From NCBI GenBank assembly GCA_021325295.1, contig JAJPHM010000018.1, forward strand, positions 35,043 through 99,042: a DNA stretch of 64,000 nt. Reading direction: 5' to 3'. Under the pieces are notes generated by a model. That model was not told where the DNA came from and searched no databases. It saw only the letters and a program-made list of their open reading frames with translations. The translations under genes and the position numbers were made by a program. The stretch is from Nitrososphaeraceae archaeon. GTDB lineage: Archaea > Thermoproteota > Nitrososphaeria > Nitrososphaerales > Nitrososphaeraceae. This document shows, piece by piece, positions 34,442 through 42,595 of this stretch. Every line of letters starts with the position of its first letter. The first letter of the stretch is position 1.

Positions 34442-34838
34442 ATATACTTGGCGACCTTTTCCCACTGACCATTTTGGTTTACGGGATTATCCTGTAGCTG
34501 GGATATTTTTGAAAAATGCGGAAGGTAAATGGAAGTTCAAGCAATTTCTGGTCGATAGCGCAGCAGATGTCACCGCAATTAATAAGGTGGCCGCTGAAGA
34601 ACTAGGGATAGAACCGATCGGAGAGGCTTTTTCAATAAATCAGGCTACAAAACAGGGTATCAATGTATACAAAGCAAAGGTCGACATTAATTTTAATGGT
34701 GTAATACTTGAAAATGTGAACATTGTTCTTGTTATAAATAATAACTTGCGCATGCCTCTTCTTGGCAGACTGGATGTCTTTGATTACTTTGATGTCAACC
34801 TGCAAGCAAGGAATAAAAAGACAGTATTGACGCATTAA
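34422..34838 (+). CDS. Retropepsin-like aspartyl protease-fold protein
   Basis: A 138-aa protein starting at TTG 34422 inside the upstream gene. The core KFKQFLVDSAADVTAINKVA resembles the retropepsin active-site loop (D-S/T-G/A), followed by a beta-rich body and MPLLGRLDVFDYFDVNL, the usual end of this fold (xxLGxDxL/F). The loop reads DSAAD, so the second Gly of DTG is replaced by Ala, still allowed in the family. As a homodimer it could be a protease. Paired with the RHH/DUF5678 protein it may form a two-gene module. Confidence 0.78.
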   Translation: MANRIVEYTWRPFPTDHFGLRDYPVAGIFLKNAEGKWKFKQFLVDSAADVTAINKVAAEELGIEPIGEAFSINQATKQGINVYKAKVDINFNGVILENVNIVLVINNNLRMPLLGRLDVFDYFDVNLQARNKKTVLTH

Positions 34839-34855
34839 CTTTGTGATACCGTGAA

Positions 34856-35892
34856 CTACCCATGACTAAAGTCGTGGGCTTCTATTGATTCCTGCTTCCT
34901 AGTCCTTTCGAACTCTACAGGCGTAACTTCCCTACGTTCCATAGGTAGCTTCAACGCTTTTATGCCGCGCTGAAGGATATTCAAAGCGGCATTATAGTCT
35001 CTGTCCAGTACCAGACCACAATTGTCACATCTATGAATCCTGACAGCCAACGACTTTTGTACTTTATGACCACAGTGAGAACAGTCTATAGAAGTATTAG
35101 GTGAATAGACTTCCATGACCTTTTTGGCTTTGTACTTTAGCATAGAACCAAACGTCACCCATCCACTATCCAGTATGGCTCTTGCCAGTCTGTGATTTTT
35201 GGTCATGTTCAGCACTCTTAATTTCTCAAGGAATATCAAGTCATATCTTTTAGAATAGATTGTAGATTGCTTGTGCAGAAAGTCCAGTCTCTGGTTCCTT
35301 ATTCTTTCATGCAGCACTTGCAGTCTGCTTTTGGCTTTCTCATAGTTTGCAGAACCTTTCTGCCTCCTAGATAGATGGCGAGAAGCCCTTCTCAAAGGGT
35401 TTAACATCTGCTTCAAAAACAATGGATTCTCTACCTCATGGTTGTCAGAATCATGTACAAACTTGGTTATGCCAACATCAATGCCAACTGACTTGCTGAC
35501 ATCCATGAATTTGAAAATGGGTTCGGTCAGTTCACAGCAAATGATAGCATACCAACGATGCTTACCTTCTCTCTTCACTGTCACCTGTTTTATCTTGTGA
35601 CCATTCTTTCGTAATGCTTTCAATGCTTTGTTTGCAGATGATATTTTCTTGCCAACCATCTGCAACATTTTGGAATGGTAATTTCTCAGAAAAGGTGTTG
35701 TTCTTTTAGCTCTGTCAGAGCATAGTTCATATCATATTCTGATTCACTAGTAAAACCATTGTCAAGAAAGTAGTTGTATACCCATCTGCAGCCATCCAGC
35801 GTTTCTGCAAGCTGCTGCTCCTGTAATGCTGATGGATACAGGCGAAACTTGTAGTTGCGCTGATGGAGATTCAATGACATTCGGACGTCCAT
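34856..35892 (-). pseudogene. Decayed IS605/IS200-type TnpB (RNA-guided nuclease relative)
   Basis: Two frames together make a TnpB. 35686-35892 encodes the N-terminus (RNYKFRLYPSALQEQQLAET), and 34856-35668 the rest including RuvC residues Asp in GIDVGITKF, Glu in IFLEKLRVLNM and Asp in LDRDYNAALNI, and the zinc ribbon CSHC/CDNC. Reading across 35690-35700, one missing base joins ELKEQH to FLRNYHSKMLQM. A stretch expected between NGHKI and KQVTVKREG (roughly 50 residues) is also absent, so both a frameshift and a deletion have inactivated it. No tnpA is nearby. Confidence 0.85.
34859..34878. repeat. IS605-type right-end hairpin
   Basis: CCCATGAC-TAAA-GTCGTGGG, an 8-bp stem with a TAAA loop, overlapping the last codons of tnpB. 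This is the typical transposon end recognised by TnpA and the region that produces the guide (omega) RNA in intact elements. Confidence 0.75.
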
Positions 35893-35917
35893 TCTGTTAT
35901 TTAAGGCTCGCTTTCAT

Positions 35918-35937
35918 CCCACGCCTGAAGACATGGG
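35918..35937. repeat. IS605-type left-end hairpin, degenerate
   Basis: CCCACG-CCTGAAGA-CATGGG followed by TTTTCTC, the usual left-end form, with one mismatched pair. Together with the right end it bounds an element of about 1.08 kb. Confidence 0.65.
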
Positions 35938-36295
35938 TTTTCTCATTCGCTATAGCATAAATGATAACAAATTATGGTATCATAATTCAACCTATGGGTC
36001 GGGTTGTGGCAATTCTTCTCTTTTTAGCCTTCAAAAGGCTGAATGTTCAAAAGTTCTAAAATTCTATGCTTGCTATTGAACAATTCCCGTATCTTCAGAC
36101 CTGAATGTTAATGTACTTTAGGTCTCATTCAGCTGCTTGTGAGATTCTGGTTGCAGTTTGAATTGTCAGTACGGCGAGAAAGACAGGATCGGGTTGGGTC
36201 GGGTCAGGTATCAAAGTTACTTTCTATTGGTAATCAATGGTTATAATGACAAAACTTGCTTTTATTACCATCAGAAATCCGGGCAGAAAAGACAG
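35938..36295. other. Intergenic region between the tnpB element and the HExxH gene
   Basis: About 350 bp. It contains the hairpin AGCCTT-CAA-AAGGCT at about 36028-36042 followed by AATGTTCAAAAG, resembling the hairpin at 33856-33885. The reading frame of the next gene extends back to 36158 but that part shows no protein-like sequence. Confidence 0.45.
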
Positions 36296-36778
36296 ATGTC
36301 AAAATTGAATTTAAATGAATTTCGCAGGATAATCGGCTATTCTTACCTTCTCTACATAGTGCTGATAATTCCTGTTAGTCTATTCCACGAGCTCGGGCAT
36401 GCTGCTGTCTGTTCTGCCAGCGGGTACACTTTTAGCATCTGGCTGGATTTTAGAGGCGGGCACTCTGTCTGCTACGGGGTTTTTAACAATACCTTCCTCA
36501 TTGGCGCGATGGGAGGAATATTTGGGTTAATTGCCGCATCTGCAATGTTTGGAGTATGGTACCTTTCAGGAAAGTTTGCCCCTATAGCTGTGGTCGGGTC
36601 AGCCTTTGCACTTGACCAAGGCCTGAAAGTAATACTGGAAACAGCCGTGCCGAGGCTTTATGCAGCAGGTGCATTTGACCTGTCAATAACAGTCCTGCAG
36701 ATTTTGTCTGTAGCGTTGTTTGCAATTTACTTTGCAAAAAGGCAGATGTTGCCCTCACTGAAGGAACTGCAGAGATGA
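36296..36778 (+). CDS. Membrane metalloprotease-like protein with HELGH motif
   Basis: A 160-aa membrane protein starting MSKLNLNEFRRIIGYS. The first membrane helix ends in SLFHELGHAAVCSASGY, an HExxH zinc motif at the membrane face as in site-2-protease (M50) relatives. Three to four hydrophobic helices follow. The second M50 motif (NxxPxxxxDG) is not evident, and the protein is short, so it may be a minimal or non-catalytic relative. ATG 36296 is preferred over the longer frame from 36158, whose extra residues look random. Confidence 0.7.
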   Translation: MSKLNLNEFRRIIGYSYLLYIVLIIPVSLFHELGHAAVCSASGYTFSIWLDFRGGHSVCYGVFNNTFLIGAMGGIFGLIAASAMFGVWYLSGKFAPIAVVGSAFALDQGLKVILETAVPRLYAAGAFDLSITVLQILSVALFAIYFAKRQMLPSLKELQR

Positions 36779-36891
36779 ATGTCGCAAGAAACTCCACCTT
36801 TCTCTATCCTGCAATTGCCTGAGCTCTGCTCAAAAAGAGCGACATAATCGCCAAGATATGGCCCACTCACGGGCCTTGTAACCTTCGGCAT

Positions 36892-37050
36892 ATCTTGCTT
36901 CTTTCTGTGGCCTGCATCAACCACAAACACAATCAGCCTGCTTTTCTCTATGCTTAAAATAAGCCGATACTCTCCAGTTCGAACCGAATACAGAATAAAA
37001 TGAAGATCTAGCTTTTCTGCTGCTGATTCTTTTCTCTGTCTGTCATCTAC
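36892..37050 (-). pseudogene. RelE-type toxin remnant (C-terminal half)
   Basis: The minus frame reads LDLHFILYSVRTGEYRLILS, then IEKSRLIVFVVDAGHRKKQD, which matches the C-terminal half of RelE/ParE-type toxins (RxGxYRLIYxIxxxxLxVxVVxxGHRxxVY). No start codon precedes it (a stop lies just upstream), and past GHRKKQD the frame runs on into unrelated sequence until about 36727. No antitoxin is adjacent, so this is a broken leftover. Confidence 0.5.
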
Positions 37051-37150
37051 TTACTTACTGCCATCACTCCAATCTTGATACTTGGAAAAAATCTAATATA
37101 ATACGGCAGGCCCATCTGCAAGTAAGAAATATTGGTTGGTTAACTAGGCG

Positions 37151-37735
37151 ATGCGAATTTTCCTTGCTGTAGATCTATCTCCTTCAGCTGTGAACACTAT
37201 CGAGTCACTGCAACATGAAGTATTTGCCGCCGCGGACTGGAATCAAAGAGATGTCAAGGCAGTCGAGAAGCAGAATTTTCATTTTACACTTCTGTTCTTG
37301 GGCGAAAAAAGCGACAGCGAAGTTGAAATTGTAAAGGCCAAGATTTCGGATTTGAAGTTTGAGTCATTTACAATCAGGCTTACCGGTCTTGGAGCATTCC
37401 CAAAACCAAATTATGCAAGGGTGGCTTGGGTTGGTACCGACGTGGCAGGAGGCCAAACGATGCGGCAGCTTGCTGCCGACATTGTGTCAAGGGTGTCAAG
37501 CATAGGCCCGGGTTTTCAACAGGACAAACCTTTTTCCCCGCACCTTACCATCTTCAGGGCCAGAGCGGGAGGGCATTTCAGGCTGGATAATGAAATTATT
37601 GCTGGCTATAGCGGCAAGGAGTTTTGCACTGACATAATAGATAAGCTGCACATCAAGCAAAGTGACCTTACTCCTTCTGGACCTATCTATTCCAACATTT
37701 ATACTGTCGCTGCAACTACAGTAGGCGGACGCTAA
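37151..37735 (+). CDS. thpR: RNA 2',3'-cyclic phosphodiesterase (2H family)
   Basis: A 194-aa 2H phosphoesterase (LigT/ThpR) acting on 2',3'-cyclic or 2'-5' RNA ends. Both HxTx motifs are present: HFTLLFLGE near residue 42 and SPHLTIFRAR near residue 131. Length is normal. It is followed by the CCA-adding enzyme and a kinase on the same strand, an arrangement common in archaea and consistent with tRNA end repair. Confidence 0.93.
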   Translation: MRIFLAVDLSPSAVNTIESLQHEVFAAADWNQRDVKAVEKQNFHFTLLFLGEKSDSEVEIVKAKISDLKFESFTIRLTGLGAFPKPNYARVAWVGTDVAGGQTMRQLAADIVSRVSSIGPGFQQDKPFSPHLTIFRARAGGHFRLDNEIIAGYSGKEFCTDIIDKLHIKQSDLTPSGPIYSNIYTVAATTVGGR

Positions 37736-37816
37736 CCAGGATAGGAGAAGAATACTCTTGCAATGTATGCGCAATAATGAAACCGCTGTTGGTACAAGCT
37801 TGGAATTTAGGGCTGT

Positions 37817-39247
37817 ATGGGAGTAGCTGATAGCATGGACTCTGAATTAGACTCGACTCTATCCCAAGCCCTCGCATTGTGCGAGCCATCTGCAAAAGAT
37901 GCCAGCAAAATTACCCGGATTGCAGACAAGGCAAGAAAGTTGGTTCTAGACTATGTATCGCATACCAACAATCAGCAAGTCAAAGATGTCGTTTTTGGCG
38001 GGTCTTTTGCAAAGGGCACATGGCTGAAAGGCAGTGCTGATGTTGATATTTTCATCAAGATGAATCCAACGCTGAGTGAAGACGAGTTTGAGCGTATTGG
38101 CATCGAGATCGGCCGCGAAGCGCTGAAAAAATACAAACAGTATATGCGGTATTCTGACCATCCGTATATCGAGGCCTTTATCAGCGGAGTAAGAATCAAT
38201 CTAGTCCCATGCTATGATGTTGAAAAAGGGTTGTGGAAAAGTGCGGCCGATAGATCGCCCTTCCACACTGAATACATTGTGAACAACTTTGATGAAGATA
38301 AAAGGAAGAGCGCCAGACTGCTCAAGAAATTTCTGAAAGCGATTGGAGTTTATGGAGCTGAAATTGCAACGGCTGGATTCAGTGGCTACGTCTGTGAAGT
38401 GATGGTCCAGAGGTACGGCTCATTTGTCAGAGTTATAGAAGCAATGTCCAATATCTCTGAAAAGCAGATTGTGGCCATCAGTGACGATTACGACAAGGAT
38501 ATAGTGAAGGGCTTCCAGAGCCCAATGGTAATAATCGACCCCATAGATCTGAGGAGGAATTTGGCTGCTGCGATTTCACCAGAGAGCGTTGGCAAGTTTG
38601 TACTCGCATCCAGGGCATTTATGAAAAGGTCGTCAATTTCATTTTTCACAGAAAATGGAAACAAGAAGGAAAAGAAGACCAAAGGTACTGGCAGGTCAAT
38701 TCTGCTGCCAAACCTGCTTGCAATAGAATTTGAGCACGGCAAACGCAGTCCGGATGTGATCTGGGGCCAACTCAAAAGGAGCATGAATGCGATATCAAAG
38801 CAGCTGGAAATTGCAGGCTTTACAGTAATCAGGAGTAGATGTATCACAGATGAAGAGCGCTCGGCGGCATTTGTCTTCCTTCTGGAATCAACCACATTAC
38901 CTTCCTATATCGAAAGAAAGGGCCCGCACATCTTTAGGAGAAAAGATTCTGAGAGCTTTATCGACCTCAACAAAAATACTGCAGAAACACCCATGATGTG
39001 GGTAGACAGTGATATGAGAGTAGCTGTCCTCAGCAAAAGAAAGATAACAAGTGCAAAAGAATTTGCACGGAATATATTATTGACTGCCAAGATTGAAAAT
39101 AGCGGTGTCACTAAAGGAATCGTATCAGACATCAAAGCCACAAATCGAAAGGTCCAAATTTATACAGGAAATGAAAGGAGATTATCAGGACTAGTGAAGA
39201 AGGCAGTAGATGACATTACCACAACAGAGCGCCTCATTTTCAAGTAA
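37817..39247 (+). CDS. cca: CCA tRNA nucleotidyltransferase, archaeal class I
   Basis: A 476-aa enzyme that adds or repairs the 3' CCA of tRNA. The N-terminal nucleotidyltransferase signature VFGGSFAKGTWLKGSADVDIFIKM carries the GS and DxD residues; the third carboxylate is in VRINLVPCYDVEKG; TEYIVNNFDEDKRKSARLLKKFLKAIGVYGAE is the archaeal central domain. Tail-domain sequences follow. The two tRNA genes here lack encoded CCA, so the enzyme is needed. Met-7 is an alternative start. It overlaps the kinase gene by 38 bp. Confidence 0.95.
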   Translation: MGVADSMDSELDSTLSQALALCEPSAKDASKITRIADKARKLVLDYVSHTNNQQVKDVVFGGSFAKGTWLKGSADVDIFIKMNPTLSEDEFERIGIEIGREALKKYKQYMRYSDHPYIEAFISGVRINLVPCYDVEKGLWKSAADRSPFHTEYIVNNFDEDKRKSARLLKKFLKAIGVYGAEIATAGFSGYVCEVMVQRYGSFVRVIEAMSNISEKQIVAISDDYDKDIVKGFQSPMVIIDPIDLRRNLAAAISPESVGKFVLASRAFMKRSSISFFTENGNKKEKKTKGTGRSILLPNLLAIEFEHGKRSPDVIWGQLKRSMNAISKQLEIAGFTVIRSRCITDEERSAAFVFLLESTTLPSYIERKGPHIFRRKDSESFIDLNKNTAETPMMWVDSDMRVAVLSKRKITSAKEFARNILLTAKIENSGVTKGIVSDIKATNRKVQIYTGNERRLSGLVKKAVDDITTTERLIFK

Positions 39248-40049
39248 GCCTGGCTACCAAGAAGCCCCTAGAGCAGACGAACTTGATCTGGATTCACCAG
39301 AGCTTGCAAGCATTCTGACGTACCCTCGCTTTACACCTGAAGATTACCAGGCGCGGAAAAGGGAGGCGGAATCTCTTGGGATAACTTCGGTAATTCTTGG
39401 TGGCAGAACTACAATAGGTGGATTGAAGATAGCTGGAAAGGGATGTGTTGGAATAGTTGTCAAGGCAAAGGTAAATGGTAAAATCTATGCATTGAAGGTG
39501 CGCAGAACTGATGCAGATAGGAAGACAATGCTTCAGGAATTTGAGCTTCACAAGCTGGCAAACCAGGCTGGTGTCGGTCCCATGCTTGTGGATTGTTCGC
39601 CAAACTTTATTGTAATGGAATTTGTGGACGGTCAGTCGATAATAGACTGGGCAAGAAGGAAAAATGACAATATAGGCGTAACCGAAGAGCAGACCCGCAA
39701 CCTAGTAGTTTCCATTCTTATGCAATGCCACAAGATGGACAGAGCAGGTCTTGATCATGGTGAGCTGAGCAGGTTGAACCACCATGTTGTTATTTCTAAT
39801 GATATATCCGCTTTCATAATTGATTTTGAGAGCGCAAGCACAAAAAGAAAGACCTGCAATGTCACTGCAGCCGCTCAGTCCATGCTTCTCAGCGGATCTC
39901 TTGCCGTCTACATCAGAAAGATGTTGAGAATGGACTCCAGTGGCAGAGACTGCGAAACCAGCTACAAAGAGACGATGGTAAGGATGCTCAAAGAATACAA
40001 ACAGGAACAGACATCGGCCAGATTCCACAGGATCCTTGACTTAATCTAG
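39210..40049 (+). CDS. Archaeal RIO/Bud32-like protein kinase
   Basis: A 279-aa small kinase. The Lys of the ATP site is in GKIYALKVRRTDADRKTMLQEFELHKLA; the hinge reads FIVMEFVDGQSI; the catalytic loop is LDHGELSRLNHHVVI (HGELxxxNHHV in place of HRD) and the metal motif DFESAS (in place of DFG). The N-terminal 60 residues are specific to this subfamily. It overlaps cca, so it probably acts in the same RNA-related process, but the target is unknown. Confidence 0.82.
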   Translation: MTLPQQSASFSSKPGYQEAPRADELDLDSPELASILTYPRFTPEDYQARKREAESLGITSVILGGRTTIGGLKIAGKGCVGIVVKAKVNGKIYALKVRRTDADRKTMLQEFELHKLANQAGVGPMLVDCSPNFIVMEFVDGQSIIDWARRKNDNIGVTEEQTRNLVVSILMQCHKMDRAGLDHGELSRLNHHVVISNDISAFIIDFESASTKRKTCNVTAAAQSMLLSGSLAVYIRKMLRMDSSGRDCETSYKETMVRMLKEYKQEQTSARFHRILDLI

Positions 40050-40387
40050 CAGGAATGGAGAATATGGACAGGAAAGAATCGTCCAGGCCAGAACCCCTAC
40101 ATTGAAGCATTCCACCATTCGATAAAGAAAGATTGCATTTGGCAGCATGACTTTCAGACATATCAAGAAGCAGATGCTATAATTGCACAGCTATTCCACG
40201 GCCATATCTGGAAAGTTGCTCATTATCTCCAGATTGTCGCCTTGGTATATGGCATTGACTTCTATGCAATCACGGAACTAGTAAGATGCAAAAATTCAAA
40301 AAGCCAGTAGTGTGGCTGCACGGTCTTTTGAAGGTTCGGTAAGAAAGACTATGAACTGTCAGCTGAAAGAAAAGATCGTTCCTTTAT
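40050..40387. other. Intergenic region containing a transposase remnant
   Basis: Apart from the integrase-core remnant at 40089-40300, no gene or repeat was seen. It separates the RNA-repair cluster from the surface-protein island. Confidence 0.5.
40089..40300 (+). pseudogene. IS3-like transposase C-terminal remnant (rve domain)
   Basis: The frame from 40089 reads QNPYIEAFHHSIKKDCIWQH, DFQTYQEADAIIAQ, the typical end of an rve-type integrase core including the catalytic Glu (IEAFH). After AQLF the sequence no longer matches the expected YNxxRPHxSL and is shifted; later GIDFYAI recalls the usual terminal EFYxxY. Only about 70 residues survive, without ends or start codon. Confidence 0.6.
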
Positions 40388-41995
40388 TCAAAGTCTGTGC
40401 CTAATTGCCATGCCAGCTCCAATAGCTCCTCCGATTCCCAGCGTCATTACTAATGCTGAGAGTGATGAGGCAAATTCGGGAATTGATAGAATATTCTGTA
40501 CTCTTTCCACTTTATCAAAAGATTGACCTGCATCAGCACTTGCTCTTATGACTAGTTGCTGCTGTGGATTGCCTGGCAGCATTTGAGAATTGGTGCTATT
40601 TTGCCACAAGACATACACATTACCAACATCTGATGCTGCTATTTGTGGATACCATTCTAGATACGGAGTATTGGAGGAAGAATAGATTAAAGATGGATTG
40701 GCGGAAGCAGTTGCGTTTTCTAGGACGGCCTGAAACAAGATAGTATGTCCATCTGCATTTGGAGTCCAACCAAAATAAAGCTCTCCATTTCTGGCTATGG
40801 CTAGGTGTTTCGGGATTGGGTAAGCGTTGTTTCCAAAATCCCTAGGAATTGCTGCTTCTATTCTGTAGAAGTGGTTTCCTCCGTCTGCAGTCTTTATAAG
40901 ATAAAAATCGTAACCGGTACCACTATTTGCCATCCATGCTACATAAGCGGTGCTGTCGTAAGCAACCATGTACGGAGAATCATACAGGGATAATATTGTA
41001 TTTTGAGAAAACTCTGCGAATAAATCAGCAGTTTGGCTGAAGGTCTTTCCATAATCAGCACTGTGTGCAAAGCATAGGACACAGCTGCCATCTCTCCACG
41101 TTACGTACACATCGCTACCTGCAGCCTGGATATCTGGGTTCTGTGGCGTGATGCAGGTTGCGTTGTTGCTACCATTACTCTGATTTCTAAAACATGTGCC
41201 ACTACCTGATAGGGATAGAGGATCATTAAATTTGCGTCCGCCATCTGTACTCTTTGTGAACATTATCTTCGATGGACATTCTGGTTTGGGTCCAAGTGCT
41301 GAACCACAATCATAACCTTGGGCAGCTTCAGACCAAACAACATAGATGTTCTGGCCCGATGCTGCAAGATGCGGATCTGAACTATCTTCGCTGGAGTTAT
41401 TGCTCAGTTTGACAGGATTACCGAAGCTTTTGCCCCCATCGCTGCTCTTCTTAAAAAATATCTCGTAACTGCTCGTACTTTCATTAAAACTGCTAAAGGC
41501 AATGTAAATAGAATTATTTGTATTGGCAATTATCTGATAGGCACCTGTATAATTCCCAAGGCTTATTGGAAGAGTATCACCGAAACTAGCTCCGCCGTCA
41601 TTGCTAGCCGTAAGAAGAATCCTGCCAGAAGAATCATGCCATGCTATGTAGACATTCTCTTTTTCCTTCCCGTTTCCACCTATTACCATCTGCGAACCTA
41701 TTGAACATCCTGAACTAGTTTTATACAGGCTAATTGTGTTACCGAAGCTTTTGCCCCCATCGCTGCTCTTCTTAAAATAGAGGGTGTGGGTTCCCCCAAC
41801 TGTGCTGTTTATGTAGCCAGTATCTTGCTCCCACATCAGGTATAGACTATTTCCAGAAGCCAATGTTGTTAGAGAATTTACTCCTGGTTCAGGAGCACAA
41901 ACTGCCTCTACTGGTTTGTTTACTGTCGTAATCAACGCTGGGATAAGCAAGATAGAAGCAAAAATGAGGAGGAAACATTTCCCTTTTCTTCGCAT
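40388..41995 (-). CDS. Secreted BNR/sialidase-repeat surface protein with C-terminal anchor
   Basis: A 535-aa protein starting at ATG 41995 (MRRKGKCFLLIFASILLIPAL, a clear signal peptide; an in-frame start at 42016 is also possible). Repeated Asp-box motifs of the form S-x-D-G-G-K-S-F (KKSSDGGKSFGN occurs twice, also KSTDGGRKFND and SADYGKTFSQ) mark BNR blades of a beta-propeller. The C-terminus has IPEFASS then a hydrophobic helix and RHRL, like an archaeal PEF/PGF-type sorting and anchoring tail. It probably sits on the S-layer side. Glycan or surface binding is more likely than proven sialidase activity. Confidence 0.85.
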   Translation of the reverse strand: MRRKGKCFLLIFASILLIPALITTVNKPVEAVCAPEPGVNSLTTLASGNSLYLMWEQDTGYINSTVGGTHTLYFKKSSDGGKSFGNTISLYKTSSGCSIGSQMVIGGNGKEKENVYIAWHDSSGRILLTASNDGGASFGDTLPISLGNYTGAYQIIANTNNSIYIAFSSFNESTSSYEIFFKKSSDGGKSFGNPVKLSNNSSEDSSDPHLAASGQNIYVVWSEAAQGYDCGSALGPKPECPSKIMFTKSTDGGRKFNDPLSLSGSGTCFRNQSNGSNNATCITPQNPDIQAAGSDVYVTWRDGSCVLCFAHSADYGKTFSQTADLFAEFSQNTILSLYDSPYMVAYDSTAYVAWMANSGTGYDFYLIKTADGGNHFYRIEAAIPRDFGNNAYPIPKHLAIARNGELYFGWTPNADGHTILFQAVLENATASANPSLIYSSSNTPYLEWYPQIAASDVGNVYVLWQNSTNSQMLPGNPQQQLVIRASADAGQSFDKVERVQNILSIPEFASSLSALVMTLGIGGAIGAGMAIRHRL

Positions 41996-42084
41996 GCAAA
42001 TACCAGAAAAAATCACTTTAAATCACTTATGCAAATCAAATGTGCATAATTATTCTTATTGATAGACATTTTCTTATCCTTATG

Positions 42085-42130
42085 CATAGCTCAGGCTCTA
42101 TTGCACATATCTTGAAGAACCGTATATGAA
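42085..42130 (-). pseudogene. 3'-end remnant of a large surface-protein gene
   Basis: The minus strand can be read HIRFFKICAIEP, recalling the end of the 2058-aa protein (NYIRIDKIYVIGP). The same 21 bp (CACATATCTTGAAGAACCGTA) occurs at 43271-43291, where the reading ends HYLRFFKICVIGP followed by a stop. It appears to be the relic tail of a lost paralogue. Confidence 0.4.
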
Positions 42131-42197
42131 GTAGGCTGTTGAGCTGGTTCCAAAATTTGCATATTCTCTACTCTCACTGGCATTTGCAAGGACATCG

Positions 42198-42472
42198 TCA
42201 CAATACTTGCAATACCATACAAATCGCAAATCCCAAGTAAGCAAATCCAAGCTTCATCAGCATCTTTGCTCTTGCCATATTTGTTGCGGCCTGTGCATAA
42301 ACGGCAGAAAGACCAAATATTATAGGACACCTATTGCAATAATGTTCCTCGCCAGAGCAATAGTAGATAATGCTTCTCCATATGGTTGTGGAAGAACAGT
42401 ATTTACAGCCAGAATAAGGAATAGGCCCACGGTAAGCATTAGTAAATCAAGATAAAGTAATGATAAATGCAT
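42198..42472 (-). pseudogene. Frameshifted copy of the 89-aa membrane protein
   Basis: Starts MHLSLLYLDLLMLTVGLFLI and follows the intact paralogue at 44947-45216 almost residue by residue up to IIAIGV. There one base is missing (GGTGTCCTATAATA against GGGGTGCCTATAATT in the intact copy). In the shifted frame the match resumes as IIFGLSAVYAQAATNMARAK, LGFAYLGFAICMVLQVL and a stop. It is a recent single-base pseudogene. Confidence 0.85.
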
Positions 42473-42595
42473 AATATTCTTCAGAATTGGCTTCTATGCT
42501 TAACTGTCTTTATTTTATACTCTAAACAGAAGTAGATAACGAGGGGTCTCCATATGATAGACATAGTTTATTCCTTTTCCTTTCATTCGAATTCC

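Noticed and set aside
36158..36295. 46-residue N-terminal extension of the HExxH membrane protein
   Set aside because: No hydrophobic or conserved pattern; ATG 36296 directly precedes the first structured segment.
42207..42455. 82-aa plus-strand frame
   Set aside because: Antisense of the frameshifted membrane-protein pseudogene.
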